Of a DNA stretch of 39,964 nucleotides, positions 1 through 6,694 are shown piece by piece. The position numbers and the translations under genes were made by a program. The stretch comes from an uncultured Bacilli bacterium (lineage in GTDB: Bacteria > Bacillota_I > Bacilli_A > RF39 > UBA660): contig CAJUIY010000013.1 in the NCBI GenBank assembly GCA_910586865.1, positions 1 through 39,964 on the forward strand. Reading direction: 5' to 3'. Positions within the stretch are counted from its first letter, which is position 1. Each line of letters starts with the position of its first letter. The notes below the pieces were generated by a model. The model made no database searches, was not told the DNA's origin, and was given only the letters and a program-made list of their open reading frames with translations.

Positions 1-68
1 TTATTATATAAAGGTTTGTTTTCAAATCTCCCCACTTTGGGAAAACACTATCAAATTTTAGATGGTAT

Positions 69-96
69 TTGACATTTTATTAAAAAGTGATATAAT
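69..96 (+). promoter_or_regulatory. Promoter of the Thr-rich leader peptide
   Basis: A perfect -35 box TTGACA (69-74) and a perfect -10 box TATAAT (91-96) are separated by 16 bp. Transcription should start near 103, just upstream of the leader peptide ribosome binding site AAAGGGAG (111-118). Confidence 0.8.
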
Positions 97-126
97 TTAA
101 TTACTTTTTGAAAGGGAGAGATTTAT

Positions 127-207
127 ATGTTAAGCAATCAATTAACGACGACAACTTATACTACAACGAAATCAATTGTTACTATTGATTGTTTTGACAT
201 TGTTTAA
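127..207 (+). CDS. Threonine-rich leader peptide (26 aa)
   Basis: A short ORF with a strong ribosome binding site (AAAGGGAG, nine bases upstream). It encodes 26 residues, eight of them Thr: four in a row, then Tyr, then three more, then one later (TTTTYTTT core at residues 7-14). This is the composition of an amino-acid-sensing attenuator peptide such as thrL, not of a functional protein. It is followed by a strong hairpin terminator and, further on, by a T-box and a threonyl-tRNA synthetase gene. Inference: ribosome stalling at the Thr codons under Thr-tRNA shortage controls read-through towards the synthetase. It is not a known family. Confidence 0.65.
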   Translation: MLSNQLTTTTYTTTKSIVTIDCFDIV

Positions 208-275
208 TAAAAGTATAAATTAAAAATATTTATATCGTTATTACAAAGTCTATTACAATCTAGTAGTGGACTTTT
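170..275 (+). promoter_or_regulatory. Attenuator-like region: protector hairpin, alternative pairing and terminator
   Basis: Three mutually exclusive helices can be drawn. The first is a 7-bp hairpin (170-176 with 184-190) inside the end of the leader ORF. The second is an alternative helix pairing GATTGT (187-192) with ACAATC (255-260), extended by 195-198 with 248-252. The third is a 12-bp terminator hairpin (245-256 with 263-274, two G-U pairs, loop AATCTA) followed by TTTTAATTTTA. The second helix uses the 3' strand of the first and the 5' strand of the third, as in classical 1:2, 2:3, 3:4 attenuators. The pairing was worked out by eye; energies were not computed. Confidence 0.55.
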
Positions 276-304
276 AATTTTATGTAAATTAAATTGATGG
301 AAAA

Positions 305-313
305 TGGTATAAT
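305..313 (+). promoter_or_regulatory. Extended -10 promoter for the T-box transcript
   Basis: TGG-TATAAT (305-313) is an extended -10 element with no convincing -35. It would start a transcript near 320, directly at the T-box leader, so the synthetase may be transcribed both from here and by read-through from the promoter at 69-96. Confidence 0.5.
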
Positions 314-319
314 ATTAAT

Positions 320-535
320 ATAAAGACTATAATATAGGACATGGTTGTTAAGAACTTATTTTAAAGAGAGTTATCAATTGGTGAAAGATAATAAATAAAC
401 TTAATAATTACTACCTACTATGTTGCACAGGAAACTGACTGCCCGATAAATTCGGTTAAAATGAATTAAGTAAAAGTAAGGATGGTACCGTCTGTATTAG
501 ACTCCTAATATGGTATCATCCTTTTTGTTTTTTAA
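320..535 (+). promoter_or_regulatory. T-box riboswitch with terminator, threonine type
   Basis: The stem I landmarks GAGAGTTATC...GGTGAAAGATAAT (365-390) are present. A good match to the conserved T-box AGGGTGGNACCGCG lies at 478-491 (AAGGATGGTACCGT). The terminator pairs 480-489 with 512-521 (10 bp, one G-U) and is followed by a T-rich run (522-533). Possible Thr specifier codons lie in ACTACC at 410-415 (ACT followed by A, or ACC); I cannot decide between them. The family binds uncharged tRNA and prevents termination. Position directly before a threonyl-tRNA synthetase gene supports tRNA-Thr as the ligand. Confidence 0.85.
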
Positions 536-549
536 AGGAGATGGTAAAA

Positions 550-597
550 ATGACGGAAACGGAAAGTGATACGATAAACTTCCAATCAAAAAGTTAA
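550..597 (+). CDS. Short upstream ORF with Thr codons (15 aa) before thrS
   Basis: This ORF starts with ATG at 550 and has its own ribosome binding site AAAGGAG (534-540). It encodes 15 residues (MTETESDTINFQSKS) with three Thr, all ACG, and stops 22 bases before the synthetase start, in a different frame. It lies after the T-box terminator, so it is translated only when the T-box reads through. It may be a second leader peptide or only a chance ORF with a good ribosome binding site. Confidence 0.4.
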   Translation: MTETESDTINFQSKS

Positions 598-619
598 TAA
601 AAGAAAGAAGGAAATAAAA

Positions 620-2158
620 ATGTTAAATGAAAAAGGTGTTGAATTATTAAAACAAGTAATTCAAGAAAAATATAAAAATATTAGATTAGATAATGAGTAT
701 GCTGATGAAAATGAGTTTTACTATGAGTTTAAAATTGATGAACAAGTAAGTGAAAATGATTTTGACTCTCTAGAAAATGAAATTAGAAAACTAGATAATG
801 GTATTTATGTAAAACTTTTAAGAATTAGTGGTGTTTATTATGAAGGTAATGTTAATAATGAAATGATTACTAGAATAGTTGGAAAATGCTTTGAGAATAA
901 AGAAGAGTTAGATAAATATAATCAATTTTTGAGTGAGGCTAAAGAAAGAGATCATAGAAAAATCGGTCAAGATTTAGATTTGTTCTGTTTTTCTGATTAT
1001 GTAGGTGGAGGATTACCTTTATATACTCCCAGAGGAACTATAGTTAAAGATGAATTGCAGAAAGAAATAGAAAGAGTATGCAGAAAGTATGGATTTCAAA
1101 AAGTTAGTTGTCCATCACTAGCAGATATTTCTTTATTTGAAACTTCAGGTCATGCTAAAAAATTTAATGATGAATTATTTAGAGTTGAATCTCCTAAAGG
1201 ACATAACTTTGTACTAAAACCTGTTCAATGTCCTCATCATACTCAAATATATGCTTCAAAACTTCGTAGTTATAAAGATTTACCAATAAGGTATATGGAA
1301 TCAGATAAGCAATATAGAGCAGAATTACAGGGAGCAGTTGGAAATAGTCTATCTAGGGTATATGCTATAACAGTAGAAGATGGACACTCATTTTGTCGAG
1401 TAGATCAAGTTAAAGATGAAGTTATTAATATGTGTAATTTAATTAAAGATTTTTATTCAAGAATGGGATTATGGGAAGATCATTGGGTTTCTTTATCAGT
1501 AAGAGATTATGAACATCCTGAAAAATATATTGGTAATAAAGAAGATTGGGACTTATGCGAAAAAATGTTAGAAGAAATATCTAATGAATTAAATCTTGAT
1601 GCAAAAAGATGTGAAGGAGAGGCAGCATTATACGGACCAAAGCTTGATTTTATGTTTAAAGATGCTTTAGGCAGAGAAATACAAATACCAACTGTTCAAT
1701 TAGATTTTGCAACTCCTAAAAAATTTGGATTATTCTATATTGATGAAAATGGAGAAAAACAAACTCCTGTAATGGTTCACAGAGCCGTTTTAGGTTCTTA
1801 TGAAAGATTTTTAGTATTATTACTAGAACAATTTAAAGGTGTGCTTCCTGTTTGGCTATCTCCTGTTCAAGTAAATATAATTCCTGTTAATATTAAATAT
1901 CATGATGAATATTGTAAAAAAATATTTGAGATATTAAATGATGAAGAAATTCGAGTTAGTTATGATGATTCAAAAGAAAATATGGGTAAAAAAATTAGAC
2001 AAAGTAATGTCATGAAAAATCCTTACACTTTAATTATTGGAGATAACGAAAGAGATAATGGCCTAGTAAGCTATCGCAAATATGGTAGTGAAGACACTTA
2101 TTCAATGAATGCCCAAGAGTTTGTAAAGTACATAAAAGAAGAAATTAAGAAACGATAA
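620..2158 (+). CDS. thrS: Threonyl-tRNA synthetase, short form lacking TGS and editing domains
   Basis: It charges tRNA-Thr with threonine. The class II core is clear: DHRKIG (111-116), motif 1 region with ETSGHAKKF (174-182), KPVQCPHH (200-207), motif 2 with YRAELQG (232-238), EDGHSF (253-258) and motif 3 VMVHRAVLGSYERF (about 385-398). The zinc ligands Cys204, His256 and His387 are in place, and a HGTP anticodon-binding domain follows (about 410-512). At 512 aa it is well below the usual 630-645. The N-terminal TGS domain is gone and only the last part of the second domain remains (residues 30-100, GVYYEGNVNNEM). The CxxxH editing motif of that domain is not found, so proofreading of Ser-tRNA-Thr is probably absent. 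The start at 620 has GAAGGA upstream. A T-box and leader peptides control it. Proximity to a serine recombinase suggests it may be element cargo. Confidence 0.93.
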   Translation: MLNEKGVELLKQVIQEKYKNIRLDNEYADENEFYYEFKIDEQVSENDFDSLENEIRKLDNGIYVKLLRISGVYYEGNVNNEMITRIVGKCFENKEELDKYNQFLSEAKERDHRKIGQDLDLFCFSDYVGGGLPLYTPRGTIVKDELQKEIERVCRKYGFQKVSCPSLADISLFETSGHAKKFNDELFRVESPKGHNFVLKPVQCPHHTQIYASKLRSYKDLPIRYMESDKQYRAELQGAVGNSLSRVYAITVEDGHSFCRVDQVKDEVINMCNLIKDFYSRMGLWEDHWVSLSVRDYEHPEKYIGNKEDWDLCEKMLEEISNELNLDAKRCEGEAALYGPKLDFMFKDALGREIQIPTVQLDFATPKKFGLFYIDENGEKQTPVMVHRAVLGSYERFLVLLLEQFKGVLPVWLSPVQVNIIPVNIKYHDEYCKKIFEILNDEEIRVSYDDSKENMGKKIRQSNVMKNPYTLIIGDNERDNGLVSYRKYGSEDTYSMNAQEFVKYIKEEIKKR

Positions 2159-2180
2159 AATGTTTAAGTGAAAAATTAAT

Positions 2181-2225
2181 CATCCTATAAAATCTGCTGA
2201 AAATTAGATATTAGGATGTTTTTTT
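2181..2225 (+). terminator. Intrinsic terminator after thrS
   Basis: CATCCTA (2181-2187) pairs with TAGGATG (2212-2218), with an inner ATCT/AGAT pairing, and is followed by seven T. It lies 22 bases after the thrS stop. Confidence 0.75.
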
Positions 2226-2498
2226 GTGTTTGAAATTATTGATATTACTATATTTGTCCCATATATCATCCTACTTTATAGGATGAATTTCGTAAGTACG
2301 AAATAAGAATGGTGCATATACGAACCCTTATTTTATAAGGAAAAGTGAGAGTATATGCACCATCTTCTTATCCTGCTATTCCATAATTTGAGTAATTATC
2401 AATGCTTTTAGGATGGATAGACAAAACTTTCTATACTTTATGACTTGACTCTTCTTTTTAGTGGAGGTAACATGCATCATGCGAAGGAGATGATGTGT
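2226..2498. other. Intergenic region rich in dyads before the recombinase module
   Basis: No convincing gene. It contains a small hairpin CATCCTA-cttta-TAGGATG (about 2263-2286) that reuses the thrS terminator sequence, then ATTTCGT/ACGAAAT (2287-2303). Next is a long hairpin: ATGGTGCATATAC (2309-2321) pairs perfectly over 13 bp with 2351-2363 and encloses a second stem, CCTTA/TAAGG (2326-2330 with 2336-2340). No T-run follows, so it is not a plain terminator. It may be a structured RNA, a recombinase binding region or the operator of the RHH protein downstream. Confidence 0.5.
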
Positions 2499-2648
2499 AT
2501 GAGAAGATTTAATTTATATTTACCAGATGAGTTATTTGAACGAATTAAATTACTTGCAAAATTCTATAATATCTCTATAACTAAATTAATGGTAGAACTA
2601 TTAGAAATTGGATATATAGATATGATAGATACAAGAAAAAACAAATGA
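2499..2648 (+). CDS. Small ribbon-helix-helix DNA-binding protein
   Basis: The protein has 49 residues. MRRFNLYLPDELFERIKLLA followed by a second helix (ISITKLMVELLEIGYIDMI) matches the beta-strand plus two-helix pattern of Arc/CopG/MetJ-type proteins, which bind operators as dimers. The start at 2499 is chosen because GAAGGAG (2483-2489) is nine bases upstream; the in-frame ATGs at 2490 and 2493 are too close to it. It lies first in the recombinase module and faces the dyad-rich region upstream, which could be its operator. Its role as a regulator of the module is inferred. Confidence 0.65.
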   Translation: MRRFNLYLPDELFERIKLLAKFYNISITKLMVELLEIGYIDMIDTRKNK

Positions 2649-2714
2649 ATTTATATAAATGAAAGGGTTAGGTGAAGAATATGAAGATAATAATTTTTAG
2701 TTTAATGGAGGTTT

Positions 2715-2822
2715 ATGATAGTAAGTAATATTGTTAGGTATGTTTTAGGCATACCAAATAATATTACTAAAACAAAATTTAAAGCCATAGAATTTATTGG
2801 AGGTATTAAACTCTATGGTTAA
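2715..2822 (+). CDS. Small coupled ORF in the recombinase module (35 aa)
   Basis: This ORF runs from an ATG just after GGAGG (spacing only three bases) to a TAA that overlaps the next gene's start by eight bases. The sequence begins MIVSNIVRYVLGIPNNITK. An even shorter ORF (2681-2728, MKIIIFSLMEVYDSK) precedes and overlaps it. The chain of overlaps suggests translational coupling into the recombinase, but no family is recognised and either could be non-functional. Confidence 0.4.
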   Translation: MIVSNIVRYVLGIPNNITKTKFKAIEFIGGIKLYG

Positions 2823-2994
2823 ATACAAAGTTAATTTAAAATTTAAAGAAAATGGAAAATCTTTAAATGAGACAATAACTGAAGTATTAAAAATAGAACT
2901 AAATAAAAAAATAAATGAGACTTGCAATATTCTGAAAAAGGAGCTATCATTCAAGCATACTCATTATTCCCAAAGTGAAGGGAGTAGTAATTAA
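2815..2994 (+). CDS. Small protein coupled to the serine recombinase (59 aa)
   Basis: The start at 2815 is chosen because GGAGGT lies about nine bases upstream; upstream in-frame codons have no ribosome binding site. The protein is basic and charged (MVKYKVNLKFKENGKSLNET start) with one predicted long helix. Its stop overlaps the recombinase start (TAATG), so the two are translationally coupled. Small proteins of this kind are common before large serine recombinases in Bacillota elements. Its function is not known to me; a recombination accessory role is a guess from position. Confidence 0.65.
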   Translation: MVKYKVNLKFKENGKSLNETITEVLKIELNKKINETCNILKKELSFKHTHYSQSEGSSN

Positions 2995-4559
2995 TGATTG
3001 GGAATAATAGTTTTAAAGTAGGAATTTATATAAGATTATCAAGAGATGATGGAAACATTGAATCAGATAGTATTATTAGTCAAAGAAGTCTACTTAATCA
3101 ATATATCAAAGAGAATAATTACAATTTAATAGATGAGTATGTTGATGATGGCTTTACTGGAATAAATTTTGATAGACCTTCATTTAAAAAAATGATTAAG
3201 GATATCGAATCTGGAAAAATTGATATGGTTATTACTAAAGATATGTCAAGACTTGGTAGAGATTATATAGGTACTGGAGAGTTAATTGAGAAGTTTTTTC
3301 CAAATAAAAATGTTAGGTATATTGCTATCAATGATGGAATAGATACATTTATAGATAATACTAATAATGATATAGCACCATTTAAAGCAATAATGAATGA
3401 TATGTATGCTAAAGATATTTCTAAAAAAGTTAAAACTAGTTTGCACTCTAGAATGAAAGAAGGACTATATGTATCTGGTAGGTGTCCTTTTGGATATATG
3501 AAAGATCCAATAAATAAGAATCATTTAATAATTAATGAAGAACAAGCAGAAACTGTTAAATTAATATTTGATTTAGCATTAAAGGGTAATACCTATCATT
3601 ATATAGCACAAGAACTTACAAAAAGAAAAATAAAAACTCCATCATCTTATTACAATTATGTTTGGAATACAAAATGTATAAATAATAATTGTATATCACA
3701 AGAATATGGAGTATGGGTAGATACCACTATAAAATCAATTCTTACTAATCAAATATATGTTGGTGATACAGTTCAAGGTAAGACTAAAAAGATTAATTAT
3801 AAACTTAAAAAGACAGTTAAAAATAATCCAAATGATTTTATAATAGTAGAAAATACTCATGAAGCAATTATTGATAGGGATACTTTTAATTATGTTCAAA
3901 CACTTTTACCTAAAAATGTTAAAAGACCAGAGAAGAAAAGATTTTATTTACTTGATGGACTTTTATATTGTGGAGATTGTAAACATCGTATAACTATTAG
4001 ATATCAAACTAAAACTGGTAGAAGTTATACCACCTGTGATTATTATAGGACCTATTCTAAATATCATGTTTGCACGACTCATACAAATAATTATGAGACT
4101 CTAGAAAAAGTTATTTTAGAAGAAATTAGAAGTGTTTGTAATAAGTATTTAGATAGAAATAAAGTAAAAGATTCTATTGGTAATATCGAGTTCGAAGATA
4201 ATGCTTTAAAGATTAAAAAACAAATTGAGAGTTTAGAAATAGCAAATAATAAATTAATCAATAATTTAGATAAGAACTATATTAATATGTTAAAAGGTAT
4301 TATTGATGAAGAACAATACATAAGAATAAGTGAAAATCTAAAGCAAGAAATAGCAAATAATAAGTCAATTATTGATAATCTTAAAAATGAGAATAGTGAA
4401 TCTAAAAAACAAGACAAAAAACAAATAGAAAAATATATAAATGAATTTTTATCATTAGAAAATCTAACTAGACAATTGATAATAAATTTGGTAGAAAAGA
4501 TTTATATCTATCAGGATAAAACGATAGATATTATATTTACATTTAAAAATGTTACATAA
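2994..4559 (+). CDS. Large serine recombinase (TnpX/integrase type)
   Basis: It catalyses site-specific integration and excision of the element it lies on. The N-terminal resolvase domain (about 8-155) carries the catalytic Ser16 in YIRLSRDD, and TKDMSRLGRDY follows. A Recombinase domain (about 165-290, GRCPFGYMKDP) leads to a zinc ribbon (CGDCKH...CDYY...C, about 325-360). A coiled-coil-prone, Lys/Glu/Asn-rich C-terminal part (about 400-490) completes the architecture. The 521-aa length is normal for the family. The start overlaps the preceding small ORF. The stop codon lies immediately at the junction with a truncated LysM gene, so the element end is just past this gene. Confidence 0.93.
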   Translation: MIGNNSFKVGIYIRLSRDDGNIESDSIISQRSLLNQYIKENNYNLIDEYVDDGFTGINFDRPSFKKMIKDIESGKIDMVITKDMSRLGRDYIGTGELIEKFFPNKNVRYIAINDGIDTFIDNTNNDIAPFKAIMNDMYAKDISKKVKTSLHSRMKEGLYVSGRCPFGYMKDPINKNHLIINEEQAETVKLIFDLALKGNTYHYIAQELTKRKIKTPSSYYNYVWNTKCINNNCISQEYGVWVDTTIKSILTNQIYVGDTVQGKTKKINYKLKKTVKNNPNDFIIVENTHEAIIDRDTFNYVQTLLPKNVKRPEKKRFYLLDGLLYCGDCKHRITIRYQTKTGRSYTTCDYYRTYSKYHVCTTHTNNYETLEKVILEEIRSVCNKYLDRNKVKDSIGNIEFEDNALKIKKQIESLEIANNKLINNLDKNYINMLKGIIDEEQYIRISENLKQEIANNKSIIDNLKNENSESKKQDKKQIEKYINEFLSLENLTRQLIINLVEKIYIYQDKTIDIIFTFKNVT

Positions 4560-4687
4560 AAAGTGTATCTGGAGATACACTATGGAGTATCTCTAGAAAG
4601 TATAACGTATCCGTCAATGATATTATTCAAGCTAACAACTTATCTTCTTCCGTTCTTCAAATTGGTCAAACTTTAATCATTCCGTAA
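4559..4687 (+). pseudogene. 3' fragment of a LysM-domain protein gene
   Basis: In the frame ending at TAA 4685-4687, the sequence reads VSGDTLWSISRKYNVSVND... and ends VLQIGQTLIIP. This is a textbook C-terminal LysM peptidoglycan-binding repeat. It has no start and its 5' part is missing: upstream it runs straight into the recombinase stop codon. The residue three before Gly should be Val or Ile but is Ser (AGT 4562-4564), which places the junction near 4560-4567. The likely cause is insertion of the recombinase-bearing element into a LysM gene. Confidence 0.8.
4562..4581. other. Perfect dyad at the element/LysM junction (possible att site)
   Basis: AGTGTATCT and AGATACACT form a perfect 9-bp inverted repeat around GG, two bases after the recombinase stop. 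Large serine recombinase sites are short imperfect dyads around a central dinucleotide, so this is a candidate right attachment site. Part of it also encodes the conserved SGDTLW of the LysM repeat, so chance symmetry is possible. Confidence 0.4.
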
Positions 4688-4703
4688 CAATTCTAATGTA
4701 TAT

Positions 4704-4750
4704 ATAAAAAAAGTAGAGCATTCTATTATCTTCTTAGAATACATCTACTT
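4704..4750 (-). terminator. Intrinsic terminator of the thioredoxin-like gene
   Basis: Read on the minus strand, AAGTAGA (4750-4744) pairs with TCTACTT (4717-4711) with an inner ATTCTA/TAGAAT helix, followed by a run of T (4712-4704). Confidence 0.8.
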
Positions 4751-4769
4751 ATAAAATATCTTGGTATCC

Positions 4770-5417
4770 TTATTGTGATGCCTTTTTTCTTGCAAAAACA
4801 ATCCCAAATGTAACAGCACCAACTACTAAAAGAATCACAATAACAGCGATAACATCACCAGCAACACTAGAATCCTCTTTCGAATCTAGTTTATTCATAA
4901 CATCATAACGATCTTTGCTATCTTTATCGTATTGTTCTTTGATCACTTCTTTCATCTCATCGCCATAGGATTCTGTAAATCCACTCCAGCTTTTATTACC
5001 AATGACGATATATGGAACACCATTAACCTCGTCATCTAGTTTATTAGCCACTTTCTGCATTAAATCAGAGTTATCACTATTTGCCCAAACTTCATATGAT
5101 TTTAAATTAAAATATTGCCCAAACTCTCCTACAATACTAGAAAAGTAAACAACGGCATCTAAACAATGCCCACAACTACTACCTCTAAATAGGTAAACAT
5201 TAACTTTATTTTTATCCTCTTTATAATTTGATAAATCGGCTTCTTTTAATTTATTTACATATTCATCATATCCGCCAGCACTACCAAATACTTGAATTTC
5301 TTCATCAATTGCTTCTTGTAAGTTAGTAACCTCCACCTCTGCATTGACTGCTTTTGGATTTAATAAAAAAGACAAAGAAATAACTGCCATTAGTAAATAT
5401 AAAAATTTTTGTTTCAT
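4770..5417 (-). CDS. Membrane-anchored thioredoxin-fold protein (CGHC)
   Basis: A probable extracytoplasmic thiol-disulfide protein. An N-terminal signal peptide (1-26, hydrophobic core then AVNAE) is followed by a thioredoxin-like domain with the redox motif Cys82-Gly-His-Cys85 in RGSSCGHCLDAV. A cis-proline context follows (NGVPYIVIG). A C-terminal membrane anchor (about 187-210) ends in RKK. The domain would sit outside the cell, tethered by the tail. The ribosome binding site on the minus strand is AAAGGAG, and an extended -10 promoter lies upstream. It could be an oxidase, a reductase or a disulfide isomerase; the sequence does not decide. Confidence 0.8.
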   Translation of the reverse strand: MKQKFLYLLMAVISLSFLLNPKAVNAEVEVTNLQEAIDEEIQVFGSAGGYDEYVNKLKEADLSNYKEDKNKVNVYLFRGSSCGHCLDAVVYFSSIVGEFGQYFNLKSYEVWANSDNSDLMQKVANKLDDEVNGVPYIVIGNKSWSGFTESYGDEMKEVIKEQYDKDSKDRYDVMNKLDSKEDSSVAGDVIAVIVILLVVGAVTFGIVFARKKASQ

Positions 5418-5437
5418 CTTATACTCCTTTCTCTATC

Positions 5438-5446
5438 ATTATATCA
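5438..5446 (-). promoter_or_regulatory. Extended -10 promoter of the thioredoxin-like gene
   Basis: On the minus strand TGA-TATAAT (5446-5438) lies about 20 bases upstream of the start codon. The -35 is weak. Confidence 0.5.
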
Positions 5447-5507
5447 TAATTTATCTTTATTTCGAAAAACTTTTGCATAAAAAAAGCATAACACAAGGTT
5501 ACACTCA

Positions 5508-6287
5508 TTATTTAATTTTTATTTTACATTCATCAAATAATATTTTAGCTTCTCTTAATATTAGATTCTCTGTTTTATATTGTTTTAATGGTTTCACATC
5601 ACAAGTCATTTTAAGAACTAATTTAGAGTCTTTATATTCTACTACTCCCTTATATTGAGGATCTGCTAAGGAATCTGGTAATTTTCCTTTTAATCTTTTA
5701 ATTAATGTTTCCATTGCTTTTTCTAAAGTTAATAAGTTTTCATCACTATTAAAAGTGAAAAAAACAACAGCTTTTGAATTTGCCTGAGAACAATTGATTA
5801 CTTTATTAATGTTTCGATTAGAAAAAATTCGAATATCTCCACTATAATCTCTTACTTTTGTACTTTTTAAACCTACGTTAATAACTTCTCCTTTGAAGTC
5901 ATCAATAAAAACATAATCACCTACACTATAATGGGTATCCAAAATAATAAAAATACCTGCAATAAAATCTTTTAATAAATCCTGTAAAGCTAGTCCAATA
6001 ACAATACCAAAAATACCTAATCCTGCTAAAAATGCGGTTACTTTTATACCAAATATTCCTAAAATAATAACAATATCAATAATAAATATGATGTATTTCA
6101 AAACACTAACGCATAAATTTAGAAGAGTCAGTCTCTTTTTCTGTTTTCCATCTGCCTTTTTTCTTTTTCTTGCAATGTATTCAACGGTACTTTCTTTGAT
6201 TAAATAAAATACTACGATACTTATTAAAATAGTTAATATCGATCCTATTAATTCAGAAGAAAAAAGAATTTTAAATGCATTATTCAT
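5508..6287 (-). CDS. mscS: MscS-family mechanosensitive channel
   Basis: A small-conductance mechanosensitive channel that releases solutes on hypo-osmotic shock. Three membrane helices can be seen at about 12-30, 63-83 and 85-115. The third is the pore-lining, Gly/Ala-rich TM3 (AFLAGLGIFGIVIGLALQDLLKDFIAG), followed by the beta domain DTHYSVGDYVFIDDFKGEVINVGLKSTKVRDYSGDI and a C-terminal alpha/beta domain. At 259 aa it is close to E. coli MscS. The start has GAGAGGTG upstream. It is a single gene on the minus strand, 90 bp from the thioredoxin-like gene, which has its own promoter. Confidence 0.9.
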   Translation of the reverse strand: MNNAFKILFSSELIGSILTILISIVVFYLIKESTVEYIARKRKKADGKQKKRLTLLNLCVSVLKYIIFIIDIVIILGIFGIKVTAFLAGLGIFGIVIGLALQDLLKDFIAGIFIILDTHYSVGDYVFIDDFKGEVINVGLKSTKVRDYSGDIRIFSNRNINKVINCSQANSKAVVFFTFNSDENLLTLEKAMETLIKRLKGKLPDSLADPQYKGVVEYKDSKLVLKMTCDVKPLKQYKTENLILREAKILFDECKIKIK

Positions 6288-6362
6288 TCAAATACACCTC
6301 TCTACTCTATCATATTAGTATAATATCATATTTAAAAGGTATAGTAAATTAGTTTTCAAGAA

Positions 6363-6545
6363 TTATTTACGTTTTACTTTCTCATATTCTTTTTCTAAAA
6401 CGTTTAGAAAATCATTTTGTTGAATAATAGATGGATCGAATGTTCTAGGATACACATTATTTCTTTGAATATTATCTAAATCATGTTTTGATAGAGATAA
6501 TCTTTTGGACGAATGAGATACTTCTACTTTTCTTATATAAGACAT
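6363..6545 (-). CDS. Small hypothetical protein (60 aa)
   Basis: The start at 6545 is chosen because GGAGGT lies about eight bases upstream; the longer frame begins at a TTG inside that site. The protein (MSYIRKVEVSHSSKRLSLSK start) is hydrophilic and ends in a Lys/Glu-rich helix. No family is recognised. It faces away from the Hsp20 gene across a shared upstream region. Confidence 0.5.
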   Translation of the reverse strand: MSYIRKVEVSHSSKRLSLSKHDLDNIQRNNVYPRTFDPSIIQQNDFLNVLEKEYEKVKRK

Positions 6546-6629
6546 AATCACTACCTCCAATCATACTTACTTATAATATTAATATATTTGTACATACTAT
6601 TATTATAACACAATTTAATTCAATTTATT

Positions 6630-6671
6630 TTAGCACTCGCGCTTGACAACTGCTAAAAGACGTGTTAGACT
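6630..6671 (+). promoter_or_regulatory. CIRCE operator (HrcA) overlapping the hsp20 promoter
   Basis: TTAGCACTC (6630-6638), nine bases, then AACTGCTAA (6648-6656) matches the CIRCE consensus TTAGCACTC-N9-GAGTGCTAA with two mismatches in the right arm. A TTGACA -35 (6643-6648) lies inside the spacer and a TGT-TAGACT extended -10 follows at 6663-6671. HrcA binding would therefore block the promoter, giving heat-shock control of the Hsp20 gene. The hrcA gene itself is not in the window. Confidence 0.85.
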
Positions 6672-6694
6672 ATTAAATGAAAGGAGTGGTAATT

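Noticed and set aside
1..72. Open frame at the left edge reading ...TLGKHYQILDGI then stop, as if the 3' end of a gene.
   Set aside because: Only 23 codons are visible, with no recognisable motif; it cannot be told from chance.
2445..2498. Longer N-terminus for the RHH protein starting at 2445.
   Set aside because: The first 18 codons include the ribosome binding site for the 2499 start and do not resemble an RHH N-terminus.
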